In this document: positions 8,135-15,625 of the stretch, piece by piece
Layout of the letters: the number at the start of each line of letters is the position of its first letter
Numbering within the stretch: the first letter of the stretch is position 1
Assembly: GCA_964343195.1 (NCBI GenBank)
Contig: CAYFIR010000046.1
Location: forward strand, 1 to 43,948
DNA: 43,948 nucleotides
From: CAYVAP01 sp964343195
GTDB taxonomy: Bacteria; Bacteroidota; Bacteroidia; J057
Reading direction: 5' to 3'
Translations under genes and position numbers: made by a program
Notes under the pieces: generated by a model
Databases searched by the model: none
Seen by the model: only the letters and a program-made list of their open reading frames with translations
Told to the model about the DNA's origin: nothing

Positions 8135-9163
8135 TTATCCCTGAGAAGCCTTTCCCGGCCAGGGAATAGCCTTGAATGTACCCTGAATGCTGAGCCAGTT
8201 GAGGGGAAATTCCAGGAAGACATGCATGAAGCTGAAAAACAGCGAAACATAGAAGCCAAGGCGATAGCTCCACCAGTAAAGCCCGAGAATGATGACCCAG
8301 ATGGCGATGATGGTCACCGTTTTGGGGGTGGTGAGGTGCTTATGCCAGCCGATGACGGTGGTTTTGGAAAACCAGTTGAGATAATGGTACAGGTAGGAAA
8401 AGGCGATGAATACCTGGATTTTGACCGTCAGCAAGCCATTGAAAAATTCATTGGCCTGATAGTTCAGCTTTTCGCTCAGTCCCAGGAACTTGGCGAAATA
8501 GACATTGGTGGCAAAAAAGCGGTTTTCGATGGTAGCCTGTTGGACGTATTCGGTGGGATGATACCCAGTCGGGTCGATGTTCATAAGCGCGATGGCTACG
8601 GGTACCAGGGCCACCATAAGAGCGGCGATTCCTCCCGGGATGCTTTTGCTTTTGATCGCACCGTAGATCATGAACAGCAGCGTGAACAGGTACACGTGGA
8701 TCAGTGTCGGGACCAGCAGGCCGATCAGGGTGATGTAGATCGGAGCAGAGTTGAAGGCATAGGCCGCCACAATGGCTACCCCCATCAGGATCAGGCGGAG
8801 GTTCCGCTTTTTGACGTTGAGCAGGATAAGAGCCGTTGCCAGCAACAGAAAAATGATCGCATTGGACCAGTGAACCAGCCACTCTACCGCAGGTTGCAAA
8901 GTTCCCAGGTCTTCGATGAAGGCGGGTTCGATCAGAAACTTGGGGATGACGAGCAACGCACACAACCCCAGTACCAGCCAAATCCACCACCTGTCAGCGA
9001 CGTAATATTTCTTGTCGCGCAGCCAGTTGATCTCCGTCAGGTAGTGCAGCGGCCCCAAAATCGCATAGGCATAGATAAAAAGCCCGAAAGGAATCATGAT
9101 CGCCAGCCAAAGCGACAACAGGATCAGGCCGATGTTGAGATAATCTACTGACTTGGTCTTCAT
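8135..9163 (-). CDS. Conserved polytopic inner-membrane protein, function unknown
   Basis: 342 residues with about eight to nine hydrophobic segments, starting with two helices around a polar GPLHYLTEINWLRDKKYY stretch (about residues 37-54) that looks like the conserved signature of a Bacteroidota membrane family. A second polar motif, SYLYHYLNWFSKT, occurs near residue 260. The histidines in both loops may bind metal or a cofactor, but no enzyme family can be named. It is 48 bp upstream of the helicase gene on the same strand, so co-transcription is possible. No signal peptide beyond the first membrane helix is evident. Confidence 0.6.
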   Translation of the reverse strand: MKTKSVDYLNIGLILLSLWLAIMIPFGLFIYAYAILGPLHYLTEINWLRDKKYYVADRWWIWLVLGLCALLVIPKFLIEPAFIEDLGTLQPAVEWLVHWSNAIIFLLLATALILLNVKKRNLRLILMGVAIVAAYAFNSAPIYITLIGLLVPTLIHVYLFTLLFMIYGAIKSKSIPGGIAALMVALVPVAIALMNIDPTGYHPTEYVQQATIENRFFATNVYFAKFLGLSEKLNYQANEFFNGLLTVKIQVFIAFSYLYHYLNWFSKTTVIGWHKHLTTPKTVTIIAIWVIILGLYWWSYRLGFYVSLFFSFMHVFLEFPLNWLSIQGTFKAIPWPGKASQG

Positions 9164-9240
9164 GCGAATTTATTGCCGGAGGTTTTCCTCGGGGAAATTC
9201 GCAAAAATTCTGGGCATGAGGAAATGAGGGTCAGGAAGTA

Positions 9241-9266
9241 AAAAAGCCCCTCCAGGTGGAGAGGCT
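9241..9266 (-). terminator. Terminator adjoining the tRNA-end fragment
   Basis: AGCCTCTCCA-CC-TGGAGGGGCT followed by a T-run on the minus strand is a good intrinsic terminator. No minus-strand gene ends immediately before it except the 16-bp copy of the tRNA-Arg 3' end at 9272-9287. It is therefore plausibly the original terminator of the tRNA gene before the 13-kb insertion. Confidence 0.7.
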
Positions 9267-9271
9267 CATGC

Positions 9272-9287
9272 TGTGATCCCAGCAGGA
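9272..9287 (-). other. Putative att site (distal), 16-bp tRNA-Arg 3'-end copy
   Basis: TGTGATCCCAGCAGGA is identical, in the same orientation, to 22328-22343, which is the 3' end of tRNA-Arg. On the minus strand it corresponds to the 3' half of the T-stem, the acceptor 3' strand and the discriminator base. It adjoins a tyrosine recombinase remnant, as attachment sites usually do. Confidence 0.8.
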
Positions 9288-9534
9288 AGGGAAACAGATC
9301 AACAAGTACATACGTCGTGTTGGAACCACAGTAGGCATTGAGAAGAACATTACGACCTACACCGCCAGACATACCTTCAGCACGGTGCTGAAACGTTCAG
9401 GCGCTCCTCTGGAACTCATTTCGGAAAGTTTAGGACACACCAACTTAGCGACCACAGAGCGCTACCTGGACAGTTTTGAAGATGATGTGAAGCGTGGATT
9501 TGCAGAGCGACTTTTGGATTTTGGGGACGATTAA
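9277..9534 (+). pseudogene. Tyrosine recombinase, C-terminal remnant
   Basis: The open frame has no start and gives about 85 residues. Recognisable phage-integrase catalytic-domain pieces are INKYIRRVG, TARHTFSTVLKRSG (the conserved R-H box), LGHTNLATTERY (the second H and the catalytic Tyr region) and a short tail ending at TAA 9532-9534. The N-terminal arm-binding and core-binding domains and the first catalytic Arg are missing. Homology begins almost exactly at the att-like 16-mer. The protein would be inactive. It marks the left end of the integrative element. Confidence 0.85.
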
Positions 9535-9608
9535 TGGGGGAAATGCCTCTCAAAATCTTGACTCTTTTCGTAAAGATTTCCTAAAAAATCCGTAAATTTA
9601 TAAAGTAG

Positions 9609-10080
9609 ATGTTCCTCAAAAACAGACGCAATCAACAGTGGGAAGAGGCCGCCGTCGACAAGGCTGATTCCAAAAGTATCCGAAAAATCAAGCGGGATGG
9701 CTCTTTTGGTTTTGATTGGACGCTAGAGATTAAAAAAGATCGAGAGGTGTACAAAATCTATTTGCTCGATCAGGTAGATTCTGTGTTGGGGCTGATGTCT
9801 TTGAGTGACATAGAAAAAGAGGAACGCATCCACATCAATCTGATCGAAGTTACAGAAGAGAATCGAGGTAAGGAAAAAACAGTATGATCGGATAGCGGGG
9901 TGTTTACTAGCCTTTGCCTGCGAAATATCCGTTTCCAAAGGCTACCAGGGGTTTTTGTCACTGGTCTCCAAAACAAAGCTAATTGAGCATTATTGCGGCA
10001 AGTACGGATTCAAGCAATATGGGCCTATGCTAGCCATTGAACCAGAAGCTGCCACCCAACTTATAGATGAATACCTATGA
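9609..10080 (+). pseudogene. GNAT-family acetyltransferase (toxin-like), frameshifted
   Basis: The first frame runs from ATG 9609 to a TGA at 9885-9887 (92 residues). The second, from about 9880 to the TGA at 10078-10080, continues the same protein: YDRIAGCLLAFAC, then SKTKLIEHYCGKYGF. Together they make about 156 residues with a GNAT layout: LIEVTEENRG before the acetyl-CoA loop and the YGF C-terminal strand. The break is in a run of six A at 9874-9879; five A would restore one frame. This family is commonly paired with a downstream HTH gene in Bacteroidota and resembles GNAT toxin-antitoxin modules. A sequencing error in the homopolymer is possible. A TAAATTTA element at 9593-9600 may be the -7 promoter. 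Confidence 0.7.
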
Positions 10081-10604
10081 ATCCTTACGAAGAATTTTAC
10101 CACAAACTCCGTGAGACGCTCACAGATGAGGAAATTGCGGAAGCAGCTATGATTCCACAGGTATTGTCAGAGGAAGAACAGGCCGCTGCCAATGAAGAGT
10201 TTAGGCGTCATCGCCAAGCGTATCTTGAGCAGCAAACCGACCAGGATCGGACGCAAATTAAGATTACCCAGCTACGCATCCGCATCCGTAGATACCTGGA
10301 AGAGAAAAAATATCTTCCTGCCTGTAGTTTCGGGCAGATGCTCCAGGCATATCAGAAGATCCTGGGCTATAGCCAGAAGCAACTCGCAGAGGAAACGGTC
10401 ATCCATGCGACCAAGCTCAATCGCCTGCTGCATGACCGCGAGTCGCCTAACCTCCCCTTCCTTTTTCGCCTGGAGGCCCACAGCAAGGGAATTATCCCCG
10501 CGACGATGTGGTGGCAGCTCACTGTGCGAAGGCAGGGACACCAGATTGAGCAGGAAACTGAATTGCGGAAGCAGGAGGCTGAGAAGGTGCAGGTGGGGTG
10601 GTGA
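10077..10604 (+). CDS. HTH (XRE-like) protein, probable partner of the GNAT protein
   Basis: 175 residues. The N-terminal part (about 1-70) is acidic and helical. A helix-turn-helix region lies around residues 88-135 (ILGYSQKQLAEETVIHATKL then NRLLHDRESP). The tail is charged. The start ATG overlaps the stop of the GNAT frame (ATGA at 10077-10080), indicating translational coupling. This order and pairing is typical of Bacteroidota GNAT/HTH modules, in which the HTH protein would be antitoxin and autoregulator. With the upstream frame broken, it may remain only as a DNA-binding regulator. Confidence 0.72.
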   Translation: MNPYEEFYHKLRETLTDEEIAEAAMIPQVLSEEEQAAANEEFRRHRQAYLEQQTDQDRTQIKITQLRIRIRRYLEEKKYLPACSFGQMLQAYQKILGYSQKQLAEETVIHATKLNRLLHDRESPNLPFLFRLEAHSKGIIPATMWWQLTVRRQGHQIEQETELRKQEAEKVQVGW

Positions 10605-10635
10605 TGAAGGAACCTTCTCATAAAATCTTAAAGGG

Positions 10636-10671
10636 ATAGGTGACATAGAAACTATGCTTTTGCTTATCACC
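10636..10671. terminator. Hairpin between the HTH and AraC genes
   Basis: GGTGA at 10639 pairs with TCACC at 10667, enclosing a second stem CATAG-AAA-CTATG. It lies between convergent genes (ends 10604 and 10739). There is only a short T-run, so it is a candidate rather than a clear terminator. Confidence 0.35.
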
Positions 10672-10738
10672 ACATCTCCAATGTCGAATAGCTATCTTAA
10701 GTCAAAAGTGATTAAGCCATTTGGGATATTGGCTAATT

Positions 10739-11650
10739 TCATTCCAGGTTCCTATACTCATTGGGGGTATAACCCACCCTTTGCTTGAATAGCCTTATGA
10801 AATGCTGGGGGTACTTAAAGCCGAGTTCATAGGCAGCCGCACTGATAGATTTGCTGGGCTCAAAAATCTTCCGCTTGGCGACTTCGATAATCTTGGAATG
10901 GATGTATTCCTGGGCACTTCTCCCTGTTTCCTTTTTGATGACGTCCCCGAAATAGTTGGCGGATAAGTGCAATTCTCCAGCAAAATACCCAACGGACGGT
11001 AAGCCCAAACTTTGTGGTTTATCTGAGGAAAAGTATTCGTTTAACTGTTCCTCAAACTTTTCCAGAATTCCCTTATTGGCATTCTCTCGAGTAATAAACT
11101 GTCGATCATAGAACCGTTCGCAGTAGCCAAGAAACAAATCAATATTTGAGCATATCAGCTTCTTGCTGTGCTTGTCTACCCCCTGCTGAAGCTCGTATCC
11201 AATCTTTGAAAAACAGTCCAGGGAAATATTCCTTTCACGCTCAGACAAATGAAGCGCTTCATTTGCCTGGTAGCTGAAATAGGAATACCCTTGGATGCTC
11301 TGGGCCAGTGAAGTTCCTATGAGTAAGTCTGGGTGAAATACCAACCCGTACCCTTTAGGTTGATATTTCTTCCCATCCGTTTCGACATCCATAACCTGTC
11401 CAGGCGAAACAAAAACGAAGGTCCCTTCCTGATAATCATAATAATTGCACCCATATCGGAGATCTCCACATTTCACCTCTTTTAACAGAATGCAGTAAAG
11501 CCCAAAAGCAAGCCGAACCTTTTTTTGACCATCCCAGGATCTGGGGCTGGCTTTTGAAAAGTCTATCACGCTGACCAGCGGATGCAGGGTTTCGTGCTGA
11601 TTCAGATTATTATATTCTCTGACGGTATCAAATCTGTATATCGCGCTCAT
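10739..11650 (-). CDS. AraC-family transcriptional regulator
   Basis: About 303 residues from the Met at 11650; the frame is open to 11716, but MSAIYRFDT looks like the natural start. The N-terminal half is a cupin-like effector domain (YDYQEGTFVFVSPGQV near residue 80). The C-terminal 100 residues hold two HTH motifs of the AraC type: LHLSANYFGDVIKKETGRSA and ISAAAYELGFKYPQHFIRLF, ending in the family's typical GYTPNEYR. It is divergent from the esterase operon beginning at 11821, so it probably controls that cluster. Confidence 0.85.
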   Translation of the reverse strand: MSAIYRFDTVREYNNLNQHETLHPLVSVIDFSKASPRSWDGQKKVRLAFGLYCILLKEVKCGDLRYGCNYYDYQEGTFVFVSPGQVMDVETDGKKYQPKGYGLVFHPDLLIGTSLAQSIQGYSYFSYQANEALHLSERERNISLDCFSKIGYELQQGVDKHSKKLICSNIDLFLGYCERFYDRQFITRENANKGILEKFEEQLNEYFSSDKPQSLGLPSVGYFAGELHLSANYFGDVIKKETGRSAQEYIHSKIIEVAKRKIFEPSKSISAAAYELGFKYPQHFIRLFKQRVGYTPNEYRNLE

Positions 11651-11820
11651 ATCGGTTGGTTTACCTAATTCAAAGTAGCGATAAATTGAATGCAATATCC
11701 TGAAACAGAGATGCATCAGTAAAACTGGTAATCAAATCAGTAATCTATCTACCATTTCGCTTCAGGGAAAATGACACCTTTAAAATGGCTTTAAATGTGT
11801 CAAGACCAGAAGATTGTGCC

Positions 11821-13440
11821 ATGAGAAAATTTGCCCTGATTCTGATTCCGATATTGTTTTTGATTATCGGGTCCACAAATGTCGAATCACCCATTGTCAG
11901 AACTACCTCTGGGTTGGTGCAGGGAGTAACGGAGGAAGGTATCACCAGTTTTAAGGGGATTCCCTATGCTGCTCCGCCAGTTGGGGCATACCGCTGGCGT
12001 CCGCCCCAGCCTGTAGCACCATGGGAGGGAGTGCATGAGGCCGCTGAGTTTGGCCCCAACTGTGCCCAGGCTGGCTGGCCTCGCGGTTCCGGTCTGGCAG
12101 AAGGCTCTTCAGAAGATTGCTTGTATCTCAATTTGTGGGCTCCTGCTGACGCTAACCCAGATGCGAAACTCCCGGTAATGGTGTGGATTCATGGCGGTGG
12201 GTTTGTCGGAGGATCTGGCTCCTCTCCCGAAAACTCTGGGGAGCAGTTTGCTAAACAGGGAGTCATTCTGATCACCATTAATTATCGCTTGGGGAGACTG
12301 GGCTTTTTCGCCTTCCCTGCCTTGAGCGAGGAGTATCCAGAGGAACCCAAAGGCAACTATGGGTACATGGATCAGATTGCCGCGCTGGAGTGGGTGCAGG
12401 ATAACATTGCTGCCTTCGGTGGCGATCCCGAGAATGTTACCATTTTCGGTTTCTCTGCTGGCGGTGTTTCGATACATTCACTTATGACCATACCAGATGC
12501 AAGTGGGCTTTTTCACAAGGCCATCAGCCAATCTGGTGGCGGAAGGGACGGAGTGCTAACGGGAAGACCCATCAGTGAAGAAAATTCTGATCCATTTTAC
12601 AGGGTTTCAGCCGAGGCCATCGGGATCAACTTTGCCCGAAAACATGGAATAGAGGGTAACGATGCTACGGCTCTGACCGAGTTGCGCGCATTGAGTGTGG
12701 ATGAAATTGTGGACGGAGGCCAGGAAACTGATGGCGAGGGAGGGGCACGGATCTATTCAGGGCCGATCCTCGATGGCAAATTGGTTGTGGAAACCGCCGA
12801 GAGTGCTTATCTGGCAGGAAGACAAGCACAGGTTCCGCTCATCATTGGATCAAATAGTGCTGAAGTAGGAGGAAGTTTTGTGAATTCAAGCACCTCAAAG
12901 GAGGAATTATTCTCACTGTTTGGAGAATGGGAAGATGAGGCAAAAGCAGCCTATGATCCTGATGGAGACAGGCCATTCGATGAAGTGATTGCCCTGTTCA
13001 ATACGGACTGGGTTTGGGCCGAGCCTGGTCGGCTTACTGCGAATGCATTTGTCGCTAAAGGTGCCCCCGTTTACTTCTACCAGTTTGGGTATGTGCCTTC
13101 CTCGATGAAGGAGTTTATGCGATACGGGGCCGGACATGGCTCTGAGGTCGCCTATGTGTTTGACAACCTGAACGCACGCTGGAGGGCTCCTGAGGCTACC
13201 GATGAAGACCAGGAGGTCGCAGAACTGATGCACACCTATTGGGTAAATTTTGCCAGAACAGGTGATCCAAATGGCGAAGCAGTCCCCAACTGGCCAATCT
13301 ATACCCCCCAAAACGGCGAGATCCTGGATATTCAGTCCGATGGACAACCTGTTGGTAAGCCCGATCCCCGCAGGGCGAGGTTGGATGTGATTGAAAAGAC
13401 TTCAGAGATCAGAACCCAACTTCAATCAAGAGGGATTTAA
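11821..13440 (+). CDS. Type-B carboxylesterase, exported
   Basis: 539 residues from ATG 11821 (an in-frame ATG at 11785 lies before a better signal-peptide start). Residues 1-20 are a signal peptide. Family landmarks are SEDCLYLN near 97-104, the oxyanion loop WIHGGGF at 122-128, and the nucleophile elbow GFSAG with Ser about 212. The acidic residue lies in the NSAEVGG region and the His in GAGHGSEV. It hydrolyses carboxylic esters, probably in the periplasm or outside the cell; the substrate is unknown. It leads a run of same-strand genes (11821-17866), with the AraC gene divergent to it. Confidence 0.88.
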   Translation: MRKFALILIPILFLIIGSTNVESPIVRTTSGLVQGVTEEGITSFKGIPYAAPPVGAYRWRPPQPVAPWEGVHEAAEFGPNCAQAGWPRGSGLAEGSSEDCLYLNLWAPADANPDAKLPVMVWIHGGGFVGGSGSSPENSGEQFAKQGVILITINYRLGRLGFFAFPALSEEYPEEPKGNYGYMDQIAALEWVQDNIAAFGGDPENVTIFGFSAGGVSIHSLMTIPDASGLFHKAISQSGGGRDGVLTGRPISEENSDPFYRVSAEAIGINFARKHGIEGNDATALTELRALSVDEIVDGGQETDGEGGARIYSGPILDGKLVVETAESAYLAGRQAQVPLIIGSNSAEVGGSFVNSSTSKEELFSLFGEWEDEAKAAYDPDGDRPFDEVIALFNTDWVWAEPGRLTANAFVAKGAPVYFYQFGYVPSSMKEFMRYGAGHGSEVAYVFDNLNARWRAPEATDEDQEVAELMHTYWVNFARTGDPNGEAVPNWPIYTPQNGEILDIQSDGQPVGKPDPRRARLDVIEKTSEIRTQLQSRGI

Positions 13441-13515
13441 ACCTGGAGCATGAATACTGAGCAACCGCAAACTACCTATACAATGAAGATCCTACCCCAG
13501 CAAAAACAGAATAGT

Positions 13516-14571
13516 ATGAGCAGAATCCTCCTTCTGGGAGCCGCCTTAATATTGCTTTTCCTGCCTACCTATGGACAAAAGAACCCCATCATCCTCCAGG
13601 ACCAGGGAAGCTTTGCAGTCGGGGGAACCGTAATTACCAACCCCGGCACCTTCGATGCCATCACCCGGACGCCTGAAGGGCAAACGTATCATGGCGACCA
13701 TGCCTACGTCTTTTATCAGATCCCTGAAAATGCGCGAAAACTACCCCTTGTCATGTGGCATGGCTTCGGACAGTTTTCCAAAACCTGGGAGACAACACCT
13801 GATGGCAGAGAGGGATACCAGAATATCTTCTTACGACGAAACTACAGCGTCTATCTGATTGACCAGCCCAGACGTGGCCGAGCGGGTCGCAGTACCCAGG
13901 AGGCTACCATCAGGCCCAATCCAGATGAGCAGTTCTGGTTTAACACTTTCCGGGTGGGCGTTTGGCCTGACTATTTTCCTGGCGTGCAGTTTTCAAAAGA
14001 CCCAGAGGCACTCAATCAATATTTTCGTCAGATGACGCCCAACATCGGGGGATTTGATACCGAGGCAATTGTCGGGGCGACCTCTGCCCTTTTTGATAAA
14101 ATCGGAGAAGGAATTCTCGTAACCCACTCTCATTCAGGGGGATTCGGCTGGGCAACGGCGATGAGGAATCCAAATATTCAGGCCATCGTTTCCTACGAAC
14201 CCGGCTCAGGCTTCCCATTTCCCGAAGGGGAAGCACCTGCCCCGATAGCGAGTTCGGCAGGGGCACTTGAAGCAGTGGAAGTCCCAATGGAAGAGTTTTT
14301 AAAGCTTACCAGCATCCCCATTATCATCTATTACGGAGACAATATCCCCGCGGAACCTAATCCCAATCCTGGAATAGATGGTTGGCGCGCGCGACTTGAA
14401 ATGGCTAGGCTATGGAGAGATGCCGTGAATAGACATGGCGGAGACGTTACGGTCGTACACCTGCCTGAGATTGGGATTACAGGCAATACCCATTTCCCCT
14501 TCTCGGATCTCAACAACGTGGAAATCGCAGACCTAATGTCGGCGTGGCTAGCGGCCAATGGGCTGGATTAA
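13516..14571 (+). CDS. Alpha/beta hydrolase, exported
   Basis: 351 residues from ATG 13516, which gives a clean signal peptide (MSRILLLGAALILLFLPTYG); upstream in-frame ATGs at 13450 and 13483 only add polar residues. Alpha/beta-hydrolase landmarks are MWHGFGQFSKTW (oxyanion-type HG), a YLIDQPRRGRAG strand-loop, and a nucleophile-like THSHSGG in the place of the usual G-x-S-x-G. A late His occurs in TGNTHFPFSD. Because the elbow is THSHSGG rather than canonical, the enzyme subclass (esterase, lactonase or other) is uncertain. It lies 75 bp after the carboxylesterase. Confidence 0.75.
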   Translation: MSRILLLGAALILLFLPTYGQKNPIILQDQGSFAVGGTVITNPGTFDAITRTPEGQTYHGDHAYVFYQIPENARKLPLVMWHGFGQFSKTWETTPDGREGYQNIFLRRNYSVYLIDQPRRGRAGRSTQEATIRPNPDEQFWFNTFRVGVWPDYFPGVQFSKDPEALNQYFRQMTPNIGGFDTEAIVGATSALFDKIGEGILVTHSHSGGFGWATAMRNPNIQAIVSYEPGSGFPFPEGEAPAPIASSAGALEAVEVPMEEFLKLTSIPIIIYYGDNIPAEPNPNPGIDGWRARLEMARLWRDAVNRHGGDVTVVHLPEIGITGNTHFPFSDLNNVEIADLMSAWLAANGLD

Positions 14572-14594
14572 GCCTTTATATAACTTCAAACAAA

Positions 14595-15041
14595 ATGAAA
14601 AAGCTGATCATCGCACTCGTTTTATTCGCAATAGGGACATCTTACACCCTTGCTCAAAACACAGCCACCGAACGGGAAATCATTGACCTTTCGCAGAAAA
14701 AATGGCAGTGGATGGCTGAGAAAAATGTGAATGTTCTGGATAGCCTGTTTCACAATGAGGCTGTATTTGTTCACATGGGAGGCTCTTGGGGAAAAGAACG
14801 CGAACTCAGCATCATTGAAAGTGGTGGGATCTGGTATAAGGAAGCTGAGATACACGAAGTTTCGGTAAGAGTCATTGACAATACTGCTATCTTGTTAAAC
14901 AGGATCGATCTCTTAGCGGTGGTGGGTGGAAATGAAGTAACCAATCCCTTCGAGGTTACAGAAGTCTATGTGAAGATCGATGGCAAATGGAAACTATGCT
15001 CCTTGTCTTTCACTAGACTTTTGAGTCGTGAACAAGAATGA
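14595..15041 (+). CDS. SnoaL-like/DUF4440-type secreted protein
   Basis: 148 residues from ATG 14595, with a signal peptide (MKKLIIALVLFAIGTSYTLA). The remainder fits the NTF2-like/SnoaL or DUF4440 fold: an N-terminal helix (EREIIDLSQKKWQWMAEKN), LFHNEAVFVHMGGSW, and alternating strands ending in GKWKLCSLSF. Family members are small cone-shaped domains acting as isomerases, hydratases or accessory binding proteins; no catalytic dyad can be fixed. It lies between the hydrolase and the molybdenum hydroxylase genes with short gaps, as part of one cargo operon. Confidence 0.7.
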   Translation: MKKLIIALVLFAIGTSYTLAQNTATEREIIDLSQKKWQWMAEKNVNVLDSLFHNEAVFVHMGGSWGKERELSIIESGGIWYKEAEIHEVSVRVIDNTAILLNRIDLLAVVGGNEVTNPFEVTEVYVKIDGKWKLCSLSFTRLLSREQE

Positions 15042-15079
15042 TGATTTGTCCCTTTGAGAACTCTGAGTAAAATCGACAA

Positions 15080-15538
15080 ATGGCAACTTATAATTTAACC
15101 ATCAACGGAAAACAACATCAGGTGGACGTTGGTCCTGCTACGCCCATGCTTTGGGTACTCAGAGACTATCTGGGGCTGGTAGGAACCAAATACGGCTGTG
15201 GAATAGCCCAATGTGGTGCTTGCACCATCCATCTGGGCAATGTCGCTATGCGATCCTGTGTATTGCCAGTATCTTCCATTGGAAATCAGGCCATAACCAC
15301 CATTGAGGGGCTATCCGAAAATGGAGATCACCCGGTACAAAAAGCCTGGCTGGAACATGACGTTCCTCAGTGCGGGTACTGTCAAGCAGGGCAAATCATG
15401 AGCGCTGCGGCTTTGCTAAAGGCCAATCCCAGACCCAGTGATGAAGAAATTGAAGCGACAATGAGCGGCAACATTTGCCGCTGCGGCACCTACCTGCGGA
15501 TTAAGGCTGCGATTAAAACAGCAGCAAACTCACGGTGA
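15080..15538 (+). CDS. iorA: [2Fe-2S] small subunit of a molybdenum hydroxylase (IorA type)
   Basis: 152 residues. The plant-type ferredoxin cluster ligands are Cys40, Cys45, Cys48 and Cys60 (YGCGIAQCGAC). The C-terminal helical cluster ligands are Cys98, Cys101, Cys133 and Cys135 (QCGYCQAGQ and NICRCGTY). This is the two-cluster subunit of xanthine dehydrogenase/isoquinoline 1-oxidoreductase-type enzymes and passes electrons from the molybdenum subunit encoded next. Substrate assignment to isoquinoline itself is not supported by sequence alone; the symbol denotes family. Confidence 0.88.
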   Translation: MATYNLTINGKQHQVDVGPATPMLWVLRDYLGLVGTKYGCGIAQCGACTIHLGNVAMRSCVLPVSSIGNQAITTIEGLSENGDHPVQKAWLEHDVPQCGYCQAGQIMSAAALLKANPRPSDEEIEATMSGNICRCGTYLRIKAAIKTAANSR

Positions 15539-15589
15539 TCTTAAGAGGTGATCAGAGGCCACCTCAACCACCCAGCTCACCACTCCTTT

Positions 15590-15620
15590 CTGAATTACGA
15601 ATTACAAAACTCGAATTCCC
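15590..15620 (+). repeat. Border repeat, copy 4, inside the integrative element
   Basis: tgaattacgaattac and actcgaattccc lie in the gap between the two hydroxylase genes, just before the ATG at 15626. It is related to the copies outside the element, which implies the element has been resident in this lineage or came from a close relative. Confidence 0.6.
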
Positions 15621-15625
15621 GCCCC

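Noticed and set aside
9160..9372. A minus-strand open frame across the att and terminator region
   Set aside because: It is antisense to the integrase remnant and runs through the terminator hairpin; it has no protein-like features.
9874..9887. A programmed frameshift in the GNAT gene at the A-run
   Set aside because: A AAA AAC is present but is not in the reading phase required for a -1 slip; joining the frames needs a +1 shift. A mutation or sequencing error in the homopolymer is simpler.
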